This document shows, in pieces, positions 21,361-30,002 of a stretch of 64,000 nt of DNA (its first letter is position 1; every line of letters starts with the position of its first letter). The position numbers were made by a program, and so were the translations under genes. Where the stretch lies: the NCBI GenBank assembly GCA_963777915.1, contig CAVZSH010000003.1:558001-622000 (forward strand), written 5' to 3'. This DNA is from CAVUPF01 sp963777915 (GTDB taxonomy: Bacteria > Actinomycetota > Thermoleophilia > Solirubrobacterales > 70-9). Below the pieces are notes generated by a model, which searched no databases, was not told the DNA's origin, and worked only from the letters and a program-made list of their open reading frames with translations.

Positions 21361-23887
21361 GCACGTCGAGCCGCGCGGCACGCCGCGCCGGCCCGATCGC
21401 GGCGATCACCCCGGCGAAGGCGGCGAAGACGAGCAGGAGGACGAGTGTTCCGATCGGGTAGGAGAGCGTGAAGCCTTCGCTCTTCAGCGGCTGGGCGATC
21501 AAGGCCGCGAATAGGACCCCCAAAACCATGCCGAGAATCGCCCCAATCAAGGCTGTGATCACCGCCTCGTAGCGGATCATCGTCCGCACCTGGCGACGCG
21601 ACATGCCGATCGCGCGCAACATCCCTAGCTCTCGGGTGCGCTCGTGGATCGAGAGCGCCAACGTGTTGGCGATCCCGAACAGGGAGACGACGATCGCCAG
21701 GGCGAGCAGCGCGTAGATCAGGTGCACGAGGTTGTCGATCTGCCCCTCCTGCTTTTCCTTCAGCTCCTGCTGATTGGACACTTCCGCCGTCGGGAAGCCG
21801 GTTTCCACCACTTTGGTCAGGCGCGACTGGACGGCGGCGAGGCTCGCGCTCGGCGCCAGCTTGACGAAGTCAATCGAGTCCTGCCTTTGGCCGAAGTCCC
21901 GAGCCAGCACCCGGTGGGTGACCACAACACTGCCCAGCAGGTTTGCCTTGTCGCTGTATTCACCGACCACTCTGAAGCTCGGGCGCCTGCCGGTCTGGGT
22001 GAGAAACCTGACCCGGTCGCCGACTTCGAGCCCGTTGCTCGAGGCAAACGACCGGTTGAGGATCGCCTCGCCGTCGGTGAGGTGGCGCAGGGTCGCCGGA
22101 CCGCCTCGCTTCCAATCGAGGGAGAGCACCTGGCCCGCGTCTCGCTGAAGCGCGGAGACGCGCGGCGTGCCGGGCCCGCCGAGAAGCTTCGCCTGGGCGG
22201 AGCGCAGAGTCGAGACGAGCTGTACGCCCGGCACCTTGCGGGCGACGGCGGCGGCGCCGGCCGGGATCGGCGAGAAGCCGCTGCTGCTGCGGATCACCAA
22301 CTGACCCTGGAAGCTTTCATCGACGGCCGAGGCGACCGAGCTCTTGATCCCCGCCGCGAAGACGGTGACGAAGGTGACCAAGGCGAGGCCGATCATCAGC
22401 GCCGCGGCCGTAACCGCGGTGCGGCTGGGATTGCGCTGCGCGTTCTCGCGCGCCAACCTGCCGGTCAGGCTGCGCAGCGCCTCCATGGGGGCGCCCGAGA
22501 GCGCGGCGAGCGGCCGCACCAGGCGGGGACTGAAAAGCGATACCCCAAGTACGACGGCGAGCGCCCCGCCGCCGATCAGCCCGGCGGCAGTGCCGCCGCT
22601 TGAGCTACCGAAGAGCCCGACCAGCACCATCGTCGCCCCGATCACGCCCAGCACGGCGGCGAGCGCCACGTAGGCGAGGCGGCGGCGGCGGCTGCTCGGC
22701 ATCTCCAGCGCCCGCAGCGCCGCGAGCGGCGGGACCCGAGTCGAGCGCAGCGCCGGCACGATCGCGGAGACGAGAGTAACGCCAACTCCGATCACCAGGG
22801 AGACGACGACGGTTCGCGTCTCCAGAACGAGACCCGTGGTCGGGAGTTCGATCCCGAGCGCAACGAAGAGAGCGTTCAGTCCTTTGGCGATGGCGAACCC
22901 GCCGAGCAGGCCCAGCAGCGCTCCGAGCAGGCCGATAGCCAGCGCTTCGACTACCACCGAGGCGAGGATCTGGCTCCGCGATGCGCCGAGCGTCCGCAGC
23001 ATCCCGAACTCGGTCACCCGTTGGGCGACGGTGATCGAGAAGGTGTTGAAGATGAGAAACGCGCCGACGAAGATCGCGACCCCGGCGAAGACCAGCAGGG
23101 CGGTCTGGAAGAAGCCGAGTTTTTCGCGGATCTGTGCGGAGTCCCGATTGGCGTTTTCTTCGCCGGTCTCGACCTTGACATCGGGGGGCATCGCGCGGGC
23201 GATCCGCTGCTTGAGCAGCCCCGGCGAGACGCCCGGCCGTGCCGCCACCGAGATCTGGTCAAAGCGGCCAAGGTTGTCGGTGATCAGCTGCGCCTCGGCC
23301 AGGGTGAGCTGAGCGATGCTGGTGCCACCGAACGACGCTTCGCCCAGCTTGGTCAGCCCGACCAGCCGGTAGGTGCGAGCCCGCCGCTGGCCGGCAATCT
23401 CGAACCTGTCTCCGATCGAGATTCCGGAATTTTCGGCCGCGGCCTTGTCGATCGAGGCCTCGCCAGGCCCGCGAGGCGGGTGGCCGTCGACGTAGTTGAG
23501 CGACTCGAGCCCATCGGGCAGGGTCGAGGAGATGAATTTAGGGGCGAATTTGGAGCCGATCGCTTCGCCCTTTGAGTTGAAGAATCCGCCGGGGGTGAAG
23601 ATCGCGCCAGCGGCAAGGCGCACCCCCGGGGTCCGCTGGATCCTGGGCAAGAGCGAGGCGGCGATCGTCGGGACTTCGCCGCTTTCCTGTTCGACTGGGT
23701 TCTTCGCCGTGACGACGACGCTGGTCCCCTTGAGCGAGTCGCTGAAGATCTGGTTGAAGGCCGCGAAGATCGTGTCGGTGAGGATGTAGCTGCCGGCAAC
23801 GAAGGCGACCCCGATCACGACCGCGAGCATCGTCGTGAGGGCGCGCACCTTGCGCGCCCAGAGGCTCTTGATGGCGAGACCGGTCAA
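21338..23887 (-). CDS. FtsX/MacB-type ABC transporter permease
   Basis: 849 residues with two FtsX-type membrane modules. It starts LWARKVRALTTMLAVVIGVAFV, followed by a large extracytoplasmic domain. A three-helix FtsX block lies near 260-385, more helices and a second extracytoplasmic domain follow, and a C-terminal FtsX block near 720-840 contains RELGMLRAIGMSRRQVR. This duplicated layout is common in actinobacterial lipid or peptide exporters of the LolE/MacB class. The ATPase gene ends 6 bases upstream on the same strand, so the two form one exporter. The substrate is unknown. Confidence 0.92.
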   Translation of the reverse strand: MTGLAIKSLWARKVRALTTMLAVVIGVAFVAGSYILTDTIFAAFNQIFSDSLKGTSVVVTAKNPVEQESGEVPTIAASLLPRIQRTPGVRLAAGAIFTPGGFFNSKGEAIGSKFAPKFISSTLPDGLESLNYVDGHPPRGPGEASIDKAAAENSGISIGDRFEIAGQRRARTYRLVGLTKLGEASFGGTSIAQLTLAEAQLITDNLGRFDQISVAARPGVSPGLLKQRIARAMPPDVKVETGEENANRDSAQIREKLGFFQTALLVFAGVAIFVGAFLIFNTFSITVAQRVTEFGMLRTLGASRSQILASVVVEALAIGLLGALLGLLGGFAIAKGLNALFVALGIELPTTGLVLETRTVVVSLVIGVGVTLVSAIVPALRSTRVPPLAALRALEMPSSRRRRLAYVALAAVLGVIGATMVLVGLFGSSSGGTAAGLIGGGALAVVLGVSLFSPRLVRPLAALSGAPMEALRSLTGRLARENAQRNPSRTAVTAAALMIGLALVTFVTVFAAGIKSSVASAVDESFQGQLVIRSSSGFSPIPAGAAAVARKVPGVQLVSTLRSAQAKLLGGPGTPRVSALQRDAGQVLSLDWKRGGPATLRHLTDGEAILNRSFASSNGLEVGDRVRFLTQTGRRPSFRVVGEYSDKANLLGSVVVTHRVLARDFGQRQDSIDFVKLAPSASLAAVQSRLTKVVETGFPTAEVSNQQELKEKQEGQIDNLVHLIYALLALAIVVSLFGIANTLALSIHERTRELGMLRAIGMSRRQVRTMIRYEAVITALIGAILGMVLGVLFAALIAQPLKSEGFTLSYPIGTLVLLLVFAAFAGVIAAIGPARRAARLDVLKALQYE

Positions 23888-23893
23888 TTAGCG

Positions 23894-24628
23894 CTAGTCG
23901 ATCTGCTTCATCAGCTCGATCACCTCATCGGTCGAGCCTGGCGCGGCGTCGTGGACGAGCTTCCCGTCGCGCAGCGTGATCAGACGGTCGGCGTGGGCGG
24001 CGGCGGCCGGGTCGTGGGTGACCATGATCACCGTCTGGCCGAACTCGTCGACCGCCTGGCGAAGCAGTCGCAGGACGTCCTCGCTCGCCTTGGAGTCGAG
24101 GTTGCCGGTCGGCTCATCGGCGAAGACGACCGCCGGCTTGGAGACAAGGGCGCGGGCGATCGCCACCCGCTGCTGCTGTCCTCCGGAGAGCTCGGCGGGT
24201 CGGTGGGTGCGCCGATCCTCCAGCCCGATCGTGCGGATCAGCCGCTCCAGCCACTCGCGGTCGGGCTTGCGGCCGGCGATCGAGAGCGGCAGCACGACGT
24301 TCTCCTCGGCGGTGAGAACCGGCAGCAGGTTGAAAAACTGGAAGACGAAGCCGAGCTTGTCGCGGCGCAGCTTGGTCAGCTCGCCGTCGTCGAGGCCGGT
24401 GATTTCGACGCCATCGAGGGTGACCGTGCCAGAGGTCGGCTTATCGAGGCCGGCGAGGATGTGCATCAAGGTCGACTTGCCCGAGCCCGAGGGGCCCATG
24501 ATCGCCGTAAAGCGATTGCGAGCAAACGCCGTGCTGATCCCGGCCAGCGCGTCCACCGCCGCATCCCCCTCGCCGTAGCGACGGCTCAGGTCGGTCGCGA
24601 TCACCACCTGCCCGTTTGGGTCGCTCAT
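23894..24628 (-). CDS. ABC transporter ATP-binding protein (LolD/MacB type)
   Basis: 244 residues with the full ABC set: Walker A GPSGSGKST, Q-loop FQFFNLLPVLTAEEN, signature LSGGQQQRVAIARAL, Walker B VVFADEPTGNLDS and H-loop VTHDP. The LLPVLTAEEN and PTGNLDS wording is typical of the lipoprotein/macrolide exporter class that drives FtsX-type permeases. It is the first gene of the pair. ATG 24628 follows TACCGT by 7 bases, so it appears leaderless, and its promoter region overlaps that of the divergent HAD gene. Confidence 0.94.
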   Translation of the reverse strand: MSDPNGQVVIATDLSRRYGEGDAAVDALAGISTAFARNRFTAIMGPSGSGKSTLMHILAGLDKPTSGTVTLDGVEITGLDDGELTKLRRDKLGFVFQFFNLLPVLTAEENVVLPLSIAGRKPDREWLERLIRTIGLEDRRTHRPAELSGGQQQRVAIARALVSKPAVVFADEPTGNLDSKASEDVLRLLRQAVDEFGQTVIMVTHDPAAAAHADRLITLRDGKLVHDAAPGSTDEVIELMKQID

Positions 24629-24635
24629 GGCCAGC

Positions 24636-24641
24636 ACGGTA
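24636..24641 (-). promoter_or_regulatory. -10 box of the ABC exporter operon
   Basis: On the minus strand TACCGT lies 7 bases before ATG 24628. Confidence 0.45.
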
Positions 24642-24653
24642 CCGAGAGTCCAC

Positions 24654-24659
24654 TAGCCT
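24654..24659 (+). promoter_or_regulatory. -10 box of the HAD hydrolase gene
   Basis: TAGCCT lies 7 bases before GTG 24667. The two divergent -10 boxes (24636-24641 and 24654-24659) are only 12 bases apart, so the promoters overlap. Confidence 0.45.
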
Positions 24660-24666
24660 GCGCCGC

Positions 24667-25455
24667 GTGGCGGCGGTGGACGAATTTGACGGCTTCCTGG
24701 TCGACCTCGACGGGGTGGTGTGGGTCGGTCCGGCGATGGTGCCGGGGGCCGCGGCGACGCTGCGAGCCCTGATCGACGCGGGCAAGGAGATCGCCTTCGT
24801 CACCAACAACCCCGGCAGGCCGGCGGCAGCATACGCACAGCGGCTGCGTGAGGCAGGGGTCTCGGTCGATGAGGACAGGGTGCTGACGGCAGGCATCCTC
24901 ACCGCGCGATTAGCGGCCGAGGCAGCCGGTCCGCAGGGAGGGGCATTCGTGATTGGGGCCGTGGGGCTAAAGGAACTGATCAGGGCAGAGGGGGCGCGGG
25001 TGCTGGACGGCGAGCGAGGCCGCGAGGCCCAGGTCGTCGTCGTCTCCGGACACCGCGAGTTCGACTACGAGGAGCTACTGACCGCGACGTTTGCGCTGCG
25101 AGCGGGGCGCGCGCAACTGCTGGCGACCAGTCGCGACCCGACCCTGCCGATGCCCGACGGCGAGTGGCCAGGCAGCGGAGCCATCCTCGCCGCCGTCGAG
25201 ACCGCTTCGGGCGAGACCGCGACGATCTGCGGCAAGCCGGAGCGGCGCCTCTTCGACCTCGCGCGCGGATCGATCCCCGGCGCCGAGCGAGTGGCAATGG
25301 TCGGCGACCGGATTGCCTCCGACATCGAGGGCGGGCGGCGGGCGGGGCTGGAGACGATCCTCGTCCTCAGCGGCGCCACCTCCCGCGAGGAAGCCGCACA
25401 CGCCGAGCCGCCGCCCGACCGCGTGATCGACGACCTGACCGGCCTGCTGCGATAA
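24667..25455 (+). CDS. HAD-superfamily subclass IIA hydrolase (NagD-like phosphatase)
   Basis: 262 residues. HAD motif I is FLVDLDGVVWVG with the nucleophile Asp, motif II is FVTNNPGRPA, and the C-terminal GKPERRLFDLA...VGDRIASDIEGGRRAG provides motifs III and IV. The class IIA cap is typical of NagD, p-nitrophenyl phosphatase and phosphoglycolate phosphatase proteins, which dephosphorylate nucleotide or sugar phosphates. GTG 24667 puts motif I at the N-terminus as expected and lies 7 bases after TAGCCT; an upstream ATG at 24616 is antisense to the ABC gene and is rejected. Confidence 0.88.
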   Translation: MAAVDEFDGFLVDLDGVVWVGPAMVPGAAATLRALIDAGKEIAFVTNNPGRPAAAYAQRLREAGVSVDEDRVLTAGILTARLAAEAAGPQGGAFVIGAVGLKELIRAEGARVLDGERGREAQVVVVSGHREFDYEELLTATFALRAGRAQLLATSRDPTLPMPDGEWPGSGAILAAVETASGETATICGKPERRLFDLARGSIPGAERVAMVGDRIASDIEGGRRAGLETILVLSGATSREEAAHAEPPPDRVIDDLTGLLR

Positions 25456-25462
25456 GCGGCGG

Positions 25463-26245
25463 CTAACGCTCGGCAACCAACAGCGCCTGCGCGGCGCGGC
25501 CAATCCGGCCACTGCGATCCCACAGCACCGACTCCGCGGTGCCGACCCCGTTTGGCTGGGGCAGAGTGACCGCGTCGACGCAAACCCACTCCCCCTCGGG
25601 CATCCGCTCGAGGTAGACGGTGAGGTCGACGTTTATGAAGAGGTAGCGGCGCCAATCGAGCACGGCACTGATGCCGTTGCCGACATCGGCGGCGATCAGC
25701 GTTCGCTGCAGCGGCGAGGGCTGCTCGTCGGCGAGGAGCGGGCAGCGCATCCGCATCCAGACCGTCGCCGGCCCGGGCTCCTGGAAGCCGCCGCTGACCG
25801 AGCGCCACTCCATCGCAGTGTGGTAGCCGACGTCCTGACCGGTCGGGAAGAACTCGGACTGCGAGCCCTGCTCAGGCCCGGGCGGTGGGGCTGCCTCACT
25901 GCCAACCCCCTCGGGGAGCTCGACCGACGCGGTGCGGATGCGCCACGCGGTGGCCCGCATCAACTCGCCATCCTCGCCGCTCAGCGAGGCCTCGACCAGC
26001 TGCACACGCCGCCCGGGTCTCACCACGCGGGCTGAGGCCCGCAGGGCAGCGATCGGCACCGAGCGCAGGATCTCGAATGTGATGCGGCCGACTTGGAACT
26101 CGCCGGCGTCGTCGAGTCGCTCAATCTCCCGCCCAAGCAGGGCCGCAGGCGGCCCGGCGTGCTGAGCGCCGGGGTCCCAAGGGCCGCGGGTCAGCGCGGT
26201 CGCGAGGTAGCGGTCGCCGTCACGCTCATAAAAGGCTCCGGGCAC
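25463..26245 (-). CDS. Thioesterase-superfamily protein (TesB-like double hotdog)
   Basis: 260 residues. The opening pattern (GPWDPGAQHAGPPAALLGREIE), then GRITFEILRSVPIAAL and RRVQLVEASLSGEDGELMRATAW, matches actinobacterial acyl-CoA thioesterase-like proteins made of two hotdog folds. The C-terminal half has FINVDLTVYLERMPEGEWVCVDAVT. The likely reaction is hydrolysis of an acyl-CoA; the chain length is unknown. GTG 26245 lies 7 bases after a TAGGAT box on the minus strand. It is convergent with the HAD gene, with only 7 bases between stops. Confidence 0.8.
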   Translation of the reverse strand: MPGAFYERDGDRYLATALTRGPWDPGAQHAGPPAALLGREIERLDDAGEFQVGRITFEILRSVPIAALRASARVVRPGRRVQLVEASLSGEDGELMRATAWRIRTASVELPEGVGSEAAPPPGPEQGSQSEFFPTGQDVGYHTAMEWRSVSGGFQEPGPATVWMRMRCPLLADEQPSPLQRTLIAADVGNGISAVLDWRRYLFINVDLTVYLERMPEGEWVCVDAVTLPQPNGVGTAESVLWDRSGRIGRAAQALLVAER

Positions 26246-26252
26246 GAGCGTG

Positions 26253-26258
26253 ATCCTA
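26253..26258 (-). promoter_or_regulatory. -10 box of the thioesterase gene
   Basis: On the minus strand TAGGAT lies 7 bases before GTG 26245. Confidence 0.45.
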
Positions 26259-26296
26259 AGCGCAGGTCGTAGCAGCGCCAGACGCTTGCCTATCCC

Positions 26297-26302
26297 TACT
26301 CT
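26297..26302 (+). promoter_or_regulatory. -10 box of msrB
   Basis: TACTCT lies 6 bases before ATG 26309. Confidence 0.4.
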
Positions 26303-26308
26303 TTGTCC

Positions 26309-26710
26309 ATGGCGAAAATCGAGAAGTCAGACCAGGAATGGCGCGAGCAGCTGACTGACGAGCAGTACGAGGTGACCCGCAAGGCTGGGACGGAGCGCGC
26401 CTTCAGCGGCCCATACTGGGACGAGAAGGGCGAGGGGATGTACCGCTGCGTGTGCTGCGGAGCAGAGCTGTTCTCCTCCGAGACCAAGTTTGACTCCGGC
26501 ACCGGCTGGCCCAGCTTCACCGAGCCAGTCAATCTGGAGCACGTCGAGTTGCGCCCCGACAACAGCCTCTTCATGCATCGCACCGAGGTCGTCTGCAAGC
26601 ACTGCGAAGCCCACCTCGGGCACGTTTTCGAGGACGGCCCGGGGCCGGACGGCCAGCGCTACTGCATCAATGGCTGCGCGCTGAAGCTAGACGCCGCCGC
26701 CGGCTCCTAG
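26309..26710 (+). CDS. msrB: Peptide-methionine (R)-S-oxide reductase
   Basis: 133 residues. It repairs methionine R-sulfoxide in oxidised proteins. The zinc-binding cysteine pairs are in YRCVCCGAELF and VVCKHCEAHLGHVF. The substrate-binding FDSGTGWPSF is present, and the catalytic Cys is in RYCINGCALKLD, near the C-terminus. Length and motifs are complete. ATG 26309 is preferred to a TTG two codons upstream. Its 3' end overlaps the convergent response-regulator gene by 24 bases. The thioredoxin-type partner is not in the window. Confidence 0.96.
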   Translation: MAKIEKSDQEWREQLTDEQYEVTRKAGTERAFSGPYWDEKGEGMYRCVCCGAELFSSETKFDSGTGWPSFTEPVNLEHVELRPDNSLFMHRTEVVCKHCEAHLGHVFEDGPGPDGQRYCINGCALKLDAAAGS

Positions 26711-27337
26711 GTAGCTGAAGCGCACCGCGAGCGCCACCGCCTCGGTGCGGGTGTCGACCTCCAGCTTGGCGATCGCGTTGCGCACGTGGGTGTGGACGGT
26801 CGCCGGGCTGAGGCCGAGCCGCTCGGCGATCTCTTTGACCCGCAGGCCCTCGGCCAGCAACTCGAGGATCTGACGCTCGCGGGGGGAGAGCTCAAGCAGC
26901 TTCTCTACCTCGGAGGGCTTGCCGCCGGCGAAATCGCCGCCGAGGAAGGTGCCGCCGCCGGTCACCGCTTTGACGGCGCGGGCGATGTCCTCGGCCGGGG
27001 CTGACTTCAGCACATAGCCGGAGGCGCCGGCCCGCAGCGCCAAGGCGAGCAGGTCGGGCTGGGCGTGGGCGGTGAAGATGATCACCTTAGTCCGCGGACG
27101 CGCCCTGAGGACCTCCTTGGTGGCCTCGATGCCGTCGCGCTTGGGCAGCTCGACGTCGATGATCAGCACGTCGGGCTCGAGCTCTTTGACCACCTCGACC
27201 ACGTCGCGCCCGTTGCCAGCCTCGCCGACGATCTCGACAGCATTCGAGTCGACCATCCGCGACTTGATCGCCTCGCGGACGATCTCGTGATCGTCACAGA
27301 GAACTACCCGTTTGGCTTCCCGAACGCTGGTGCTCAT
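26687..27337 (-). CDS. NarL/FixJ-family response regulator
   Basis: 216 residues. The receiver domain has VVLCDDHEIVREAI at the start, the phosphoacceptor Asp in DVLIIDVELPKRDG, the Thr in VIIFTAHA and the Lys in GYVLKSA. The C-terminal LuxR-type helix-turn-helix is ELSPRERQILELLAEGLRVKEIAERLGLSPATVHTHV. No histidine kinase is adjacent. The gene lies 2 bases after serS and is the third gene of an apparent cytochrome c-serS-regulator operon. The promoter targets cannot be inferred. Confidence 0.92.
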   Translation of the reverse strand: MSTSVREAKRVVLCDDHEIVREAIKSRMVDSNAVEIVGEAGNGRDVVEVVKELEPDVLIIDVELPKRDGIEATKEVLRARPRTKVIIFTAHAQPDLLALALRAGASGYVLKSAPAEDIARAVKAVTGGGTFLGGDFAGGKPSEVEKLLELSPRERQILELLAEGLRVKEIAERLGLSPATVHTHVRNAIAKLEVDTRTEAVALAVRFSYLGAGGGV

Positions 27338-27339
27338 CG

Positions 27340-28605
27340 TTAGCCGATCCTTTCAGGCGCGCCGTACGGATGCAAAATAGTGGGTAGCGTGAAACTACCG
27401 TCCCGCTCCTGGCGGTTCTCGATCAGCGCGATCATCGTCCGCCCCACCGCCACCGCTGTCCCGTTCAGCGTGTGCACAGTCTGCGGAGATTCGCCGTCGG
27501 CCGGCCGATACCTACACCCCAGCCGTCGTGCCTGGTAGTCGGTCGTGTTCGAGCACGAGGTCAACTCGCGGTAGCGGCCCTGGCTGGGGATCCACGCCTC
27601 GCAGTCGTACTTCTTCGCCGCCGGGGCGCCGAGGTCGCCCGCGGCGATGTTTACGACCCGGTAGGGGATCTCCAGCTCGGTGAGGATCTGCTCCTCGATC
27701 GCCAGCAGCCGCTCGTGCTCGGCCGAGGAGCGCGACGGCTCCACGAACGAGAACATCTCGACCTTGTCGAACTGGTGGACGCGGAAGATGCCGCGGGTGT
27801 CGCGGCCGGCGGCGCCCGCCTCGCGGCGAAAGCAGGTCGAGAAGCCGGCGTAGCGCAGCGGCAGATCATCGGGGTCGAGGATCTCACCGGCATGCAGTCC
27901 CGCCAGTGCGACCTCAGAGGTGCCGATCAGGAACAGCTCGTCCTTGGGCACCTCATAGATCTGGTCGCGGTCGCCGGGCAGGAAGCCGCTCCCGTACAGA
28001 GCCTCTTCGCGGACGAGGACGGGCGGGACGACCGGCTCGTGGCCCTCGGCGCGCACCCGCTCGATCGCGAAGCGGACCAGCGCCAGCTCCAGCAGCACCA
28101 GGTCGCCCTTCAGGTAAGCGAAACGAGAGCCCGAGAGTCGCGCAGCCGCCTCCATATCGATCAAGCCGAGCGCAGCGCCGATCTCGAGGTGGTCGCGCGG
28201 CTCGAAGTCAAGCGCGGGCCTCTCGCCCACCTCGCGAAGGACGGTGGCGTCCTCCTCTCGCATCCCGTCGGGGGCGTCGGGATCGGGGAGGTTGGGGAGG
28301 GCGGTTGCGACCCTCTGCAGCTCGGCTTCGACGCCCTCCAGCTCGGCCTTGCCGGACTCGATCCTCTCCTTCAGCTCCTGGACACGGCCCATCAGCTCCC
28401 CGGCATCACCGCCCACCTGCTTGGCATCGCCGATCTGCTTGGAGAGGGCCTTGCGCTCTGCCTGGGCGTTCTCGACCTCGGGCAGCAGCTCGCGACGACG
28501 GCCGTCGAGCGCGAGCAGCTCGTCGACGCCTTCGGCCGCGCCACGGCGGGCCAGCGCCGCCTTGACCCGCTCGGGATCGGAGCGGATCAGCTTCAGATCG
28601 AGCAT
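27340..28605 (-). CDS. serS: Seryl-tRNA synthetase
   Basis: 421 residues, a full-length class II synthetase that charges tRNA-Ser. The N-terminal coiled-coil arm (about residues 25-100, rich in KERIESGKAELEGVEAEL) binds the tRNA long variable arm. Motif 2 is TCFRREAGAAGRDTRG with FRVHQFDKVEMF. Motif 3 is VGRTMIALIENRQERDG, with the serine-site SCSNTTDYQARRL before it. ATG 28605 starts MLDLKLIRSDPE, the usual N-terminus. It lies 12 bases after a cytochrome c gene and 2 before a response regulator, unusual company for a synthetase. Confidence 0.97.
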   Translation of the reverse strand: MLDLKLIRSDPERVKAALARRGAAEGVDELLALDGRRRELLPEVENAQAERKALSKQIGDAKQVGGDAGELMGRVQELKERIESGKAELEGVEAELQRVATALPNLPDPDAPDGMREEDATVLREVGERPALDFEPRDHLEIGAALGLIDMEAAARLSGSRFAYLKGDLVLLELALVRFAIERVRAEGHEPVVPPVLVREEALYGSGFLPGDRDQIYEVPKDELFLIGTSEVALAGLHAGEILDPDDLPLRYAGFSTCFRREAGAAGRDTRGIFRVHQFDKVEMFSFVEPSRSSAEHERLLAIEEQILTELEIPYRVVNIAAGDLGAPAAKKYDCEAWIPSQGRYRELTSCSNTTDYQARRLGCRYRPADGESPQTVHTLNGTAVAVGRTMIALIENRQERDGSFTLPTILHPYGAPERIG

Positions 28606-28617
28606 TGGAGGCCTGGG

Positions 28618-29019
28618 TCAGGGCGAGGAGGATTCGCCGGGCCGCAGCGTGGTGTTGGCTTCTTTACCCGCGTACCTGGCGACGAAGCGCGCGACGTCTT
28701 CGGCTTCGCGACCGACCACGATGTTCTGGGGCATGATGGCCCCGGAGAAACCGCCGTTTTGGATCGCGAAGAGGACATCCTGGTAGGTCTCGGTTCGCTG
28801 GTCGAGGTTCGGACCCTGCGTCCGCTGGCCTCGATTGCCGGTTCCCTGCGTGCCGGCGGCGCCCAGCGTGTGGCAGCCGGAGCAGTGCGTGGAGAAGGCG
28901 ACGGCCCCTTTGTAGTCTGGGCTGCTCTTGGAGACCGAGATCCCTTCCTCGCCGAAGCCGCAGGCGGCGAGCCCGAAGGCGGCGAAGACCACCAAGGCTG
29001 TGATCAGAGCGGGGCGCAC
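28618..29019 (-). CDS. Small c-type cytochrome lipoprotein
   Basis: 133 residues. The N-terminal hydrophobic segment ends with a lipobox LAACGFG, so it should be a lipid-anchored exported protein. One heme-binding motif CSGCH lies at about residues 46-50, and a later Met in GAIMPQNIV is the likely second axial ligand. A Gly/Gln-rich insert (GTQGTGNRGQRTQG) separates them. It is a monoheme class I cytochrome that could carry electrons between respiratory complexes. GTG 29019 follows TATGAT by 9 bases. It leads an apparent operon with serS and a response regulator. Confidence 0.9.
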   Translation of the reverse strand: MRPALITALVVFAAFGLAACGFGEEGISVSKSSPDYKGAVAFSTHCSGCHTLGAAGTQGTGNRGQRTQGPNLDQRTETYQDVLFAIQNGGFSGAIMPQNIVVGREAEDVARFVARYAGKEANTTLRPGESSSP

Positions 29020-29028
29020 GCGGCGCGC

Positions 29029-29034
29029 ATCATA
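29029..29034 (-). promoter_or_regulatory. -10 box of the cytochrome c-serS operon
   Basis: On the minus strand TATGAT lies 9 bases before GTG 29019; one of the closer matches to TATAAT in the window. Confidence 0.5.
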
Positions 29035-29063
29035 TTGTCTGGCGCCGATCCCGCTCTCTGACG

Positions 29064-29540
29064 ATGCCGCCGCCCGATCCAGCCAGTTTCCGCGCCGCGA
29101 TGGCCCTGCTGCCGACCAGCGTCACGGTCGTCAGCGCAGCCGGCCCCGACGGCCCCGCCGGGGCCACCGCCAACGCCGTCTGCTCGCTCTCGATCGAACC
29201 AATGCTGATGCTGGCCTGCCTCGATCGCAGCTCTCGCACCCTGCTCGCCGTCCAAGCCGCCAACCGCTTCGGGATCGGCGTCCTGCACGCCGGACAAGAG
29301 AAGATCGCCCGCACCTTCGCCACCAAGGCGCCGGTGGCAGAGAAGTGGGCGGAAGTCGCCTGGAGCGCGCGCGACGGCATCCCGGCAATCGACGGCGCCC
29401 TCGTCTGGGTCGCCTGCGAGCTGCGCGACGTTCTCGCCGCCGGCGACCACGTGATCCTCACCGGCGAGGTGAGCGCCATGGAGGCGAGCGAGGGCATTCC
29501 CCTCCTCTTTCACGGCGGCGAGTACCGGCCGCTGGGTTAA
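29064..29540 (+). CDS. Flavin reductase-like domain protein
   Basis: 158 residues, one flavin-reductase (HpaC-like) domain: FRAAMALLPTSVTVVSAAGPDGPAGATANAVCSLS binds FMN, followed by PMLMLACLDRSS and a late LLFHGGEYRPLG. These proteins reduce FMN or FAD with NAD(P)H, often for a monooxygenase partner. No partner is adjacent. The gene is divergent from the cytochrome c operon, 44 bases apart. A Ddn-like gene follows after 60 bases and may be co-transcribed. Confidence 0.88.
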   Translation: MPPPDPASFRAAMALLPTSVTVVSAAGPDGPAGATANAVCSLSIEPMLMLACLDRSSRTLLAVQAANRFGIGVLHAGQEKIARTFATKAPVAEKWAEVAWSARDGIPAIDGALVWVACELRDVLAAGDHVILTGEVSAMEASEGIPLLFHGGEYRPLG

Positions 29541-29600
29541 GAGCGCCATAATCGCCCTATCGAGCGAGAGTTCCAAGAACCGGGCTGGTTCACCAAGAAA

Positions 29601-30002
29601 GTGTTCAACCGGCTGATCACCGCGCTGATGGGGCTCGGAGTCAGCTTTGCCGGGTCGCGAGTGCTCGAAGTGCAAGGGCGCAAGAGCGGCGAGTGGCGGC
29701 GCACCCCGGTCAACCTGCTCTCCTTTGAGGGCGAGCGATACCTGGTCGCGCCGCGCGGCAAGACGCAATGGGTGCGAAACCTGCGGGTCAGCGGCACGGG
29801 GCGGCTGGTAATCGGCCGCCGAGCCGAGGACTTCACCGCGACGGAGCTGCCCGACGAGGAGAGATCGCCCCTGCTGCGCGCCTACCTGAAGCGCTGGAAA
29901 TGGGAGGTGGGTGCCTTCTTCGGCGACGTCGGCCCGGACGCACCCGAGGAGGAGCTGCGCCGCATAGCTCCCGAGCACCCCGTGTTTCGCATCTCCGCCT
30001 AG
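29601..30002 (+). CDS. Ddn-like F420/nitroreductase-family protein
   Basis: 133 residues. VLEVQGRKSGEWRRTPVNLL, then GERYLVAPRGKTQWVRNLRVSG, is the signature of the deazaflavin-dependent nitroreductase (Ddn/FDOR-B) family, which binds cofactor F420 in actinobacteria. GTG 29601 is the first usable start. The frame stays open upstream (EREFQEPGWFTKK) without a start codon, and homologues usually have about ten more residues, so the N-terminus is uncertain. The neighbouring flavin reductase suggests a redox role; the substrate is unknown. Confidence 0.82.
   Translation: MFNRLITALMGLGVSFAGSRVLEVQGRKSGEWRRTPVNLLSFEGERYLVAPRGKTQWVRNLRVSGTGRLVIGRRAEDFTATELPDEERSPLLRAYLKRWKWEVGAFFGDVGPDAPEEELRRIAPEHPVFRISA

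Noticed and set aside
27472..29061. 529-codon open frame antisense to serS
   Set aside because: Typical shadow frame in GC-rich DNA; serS motifs are complete on the minus strand.
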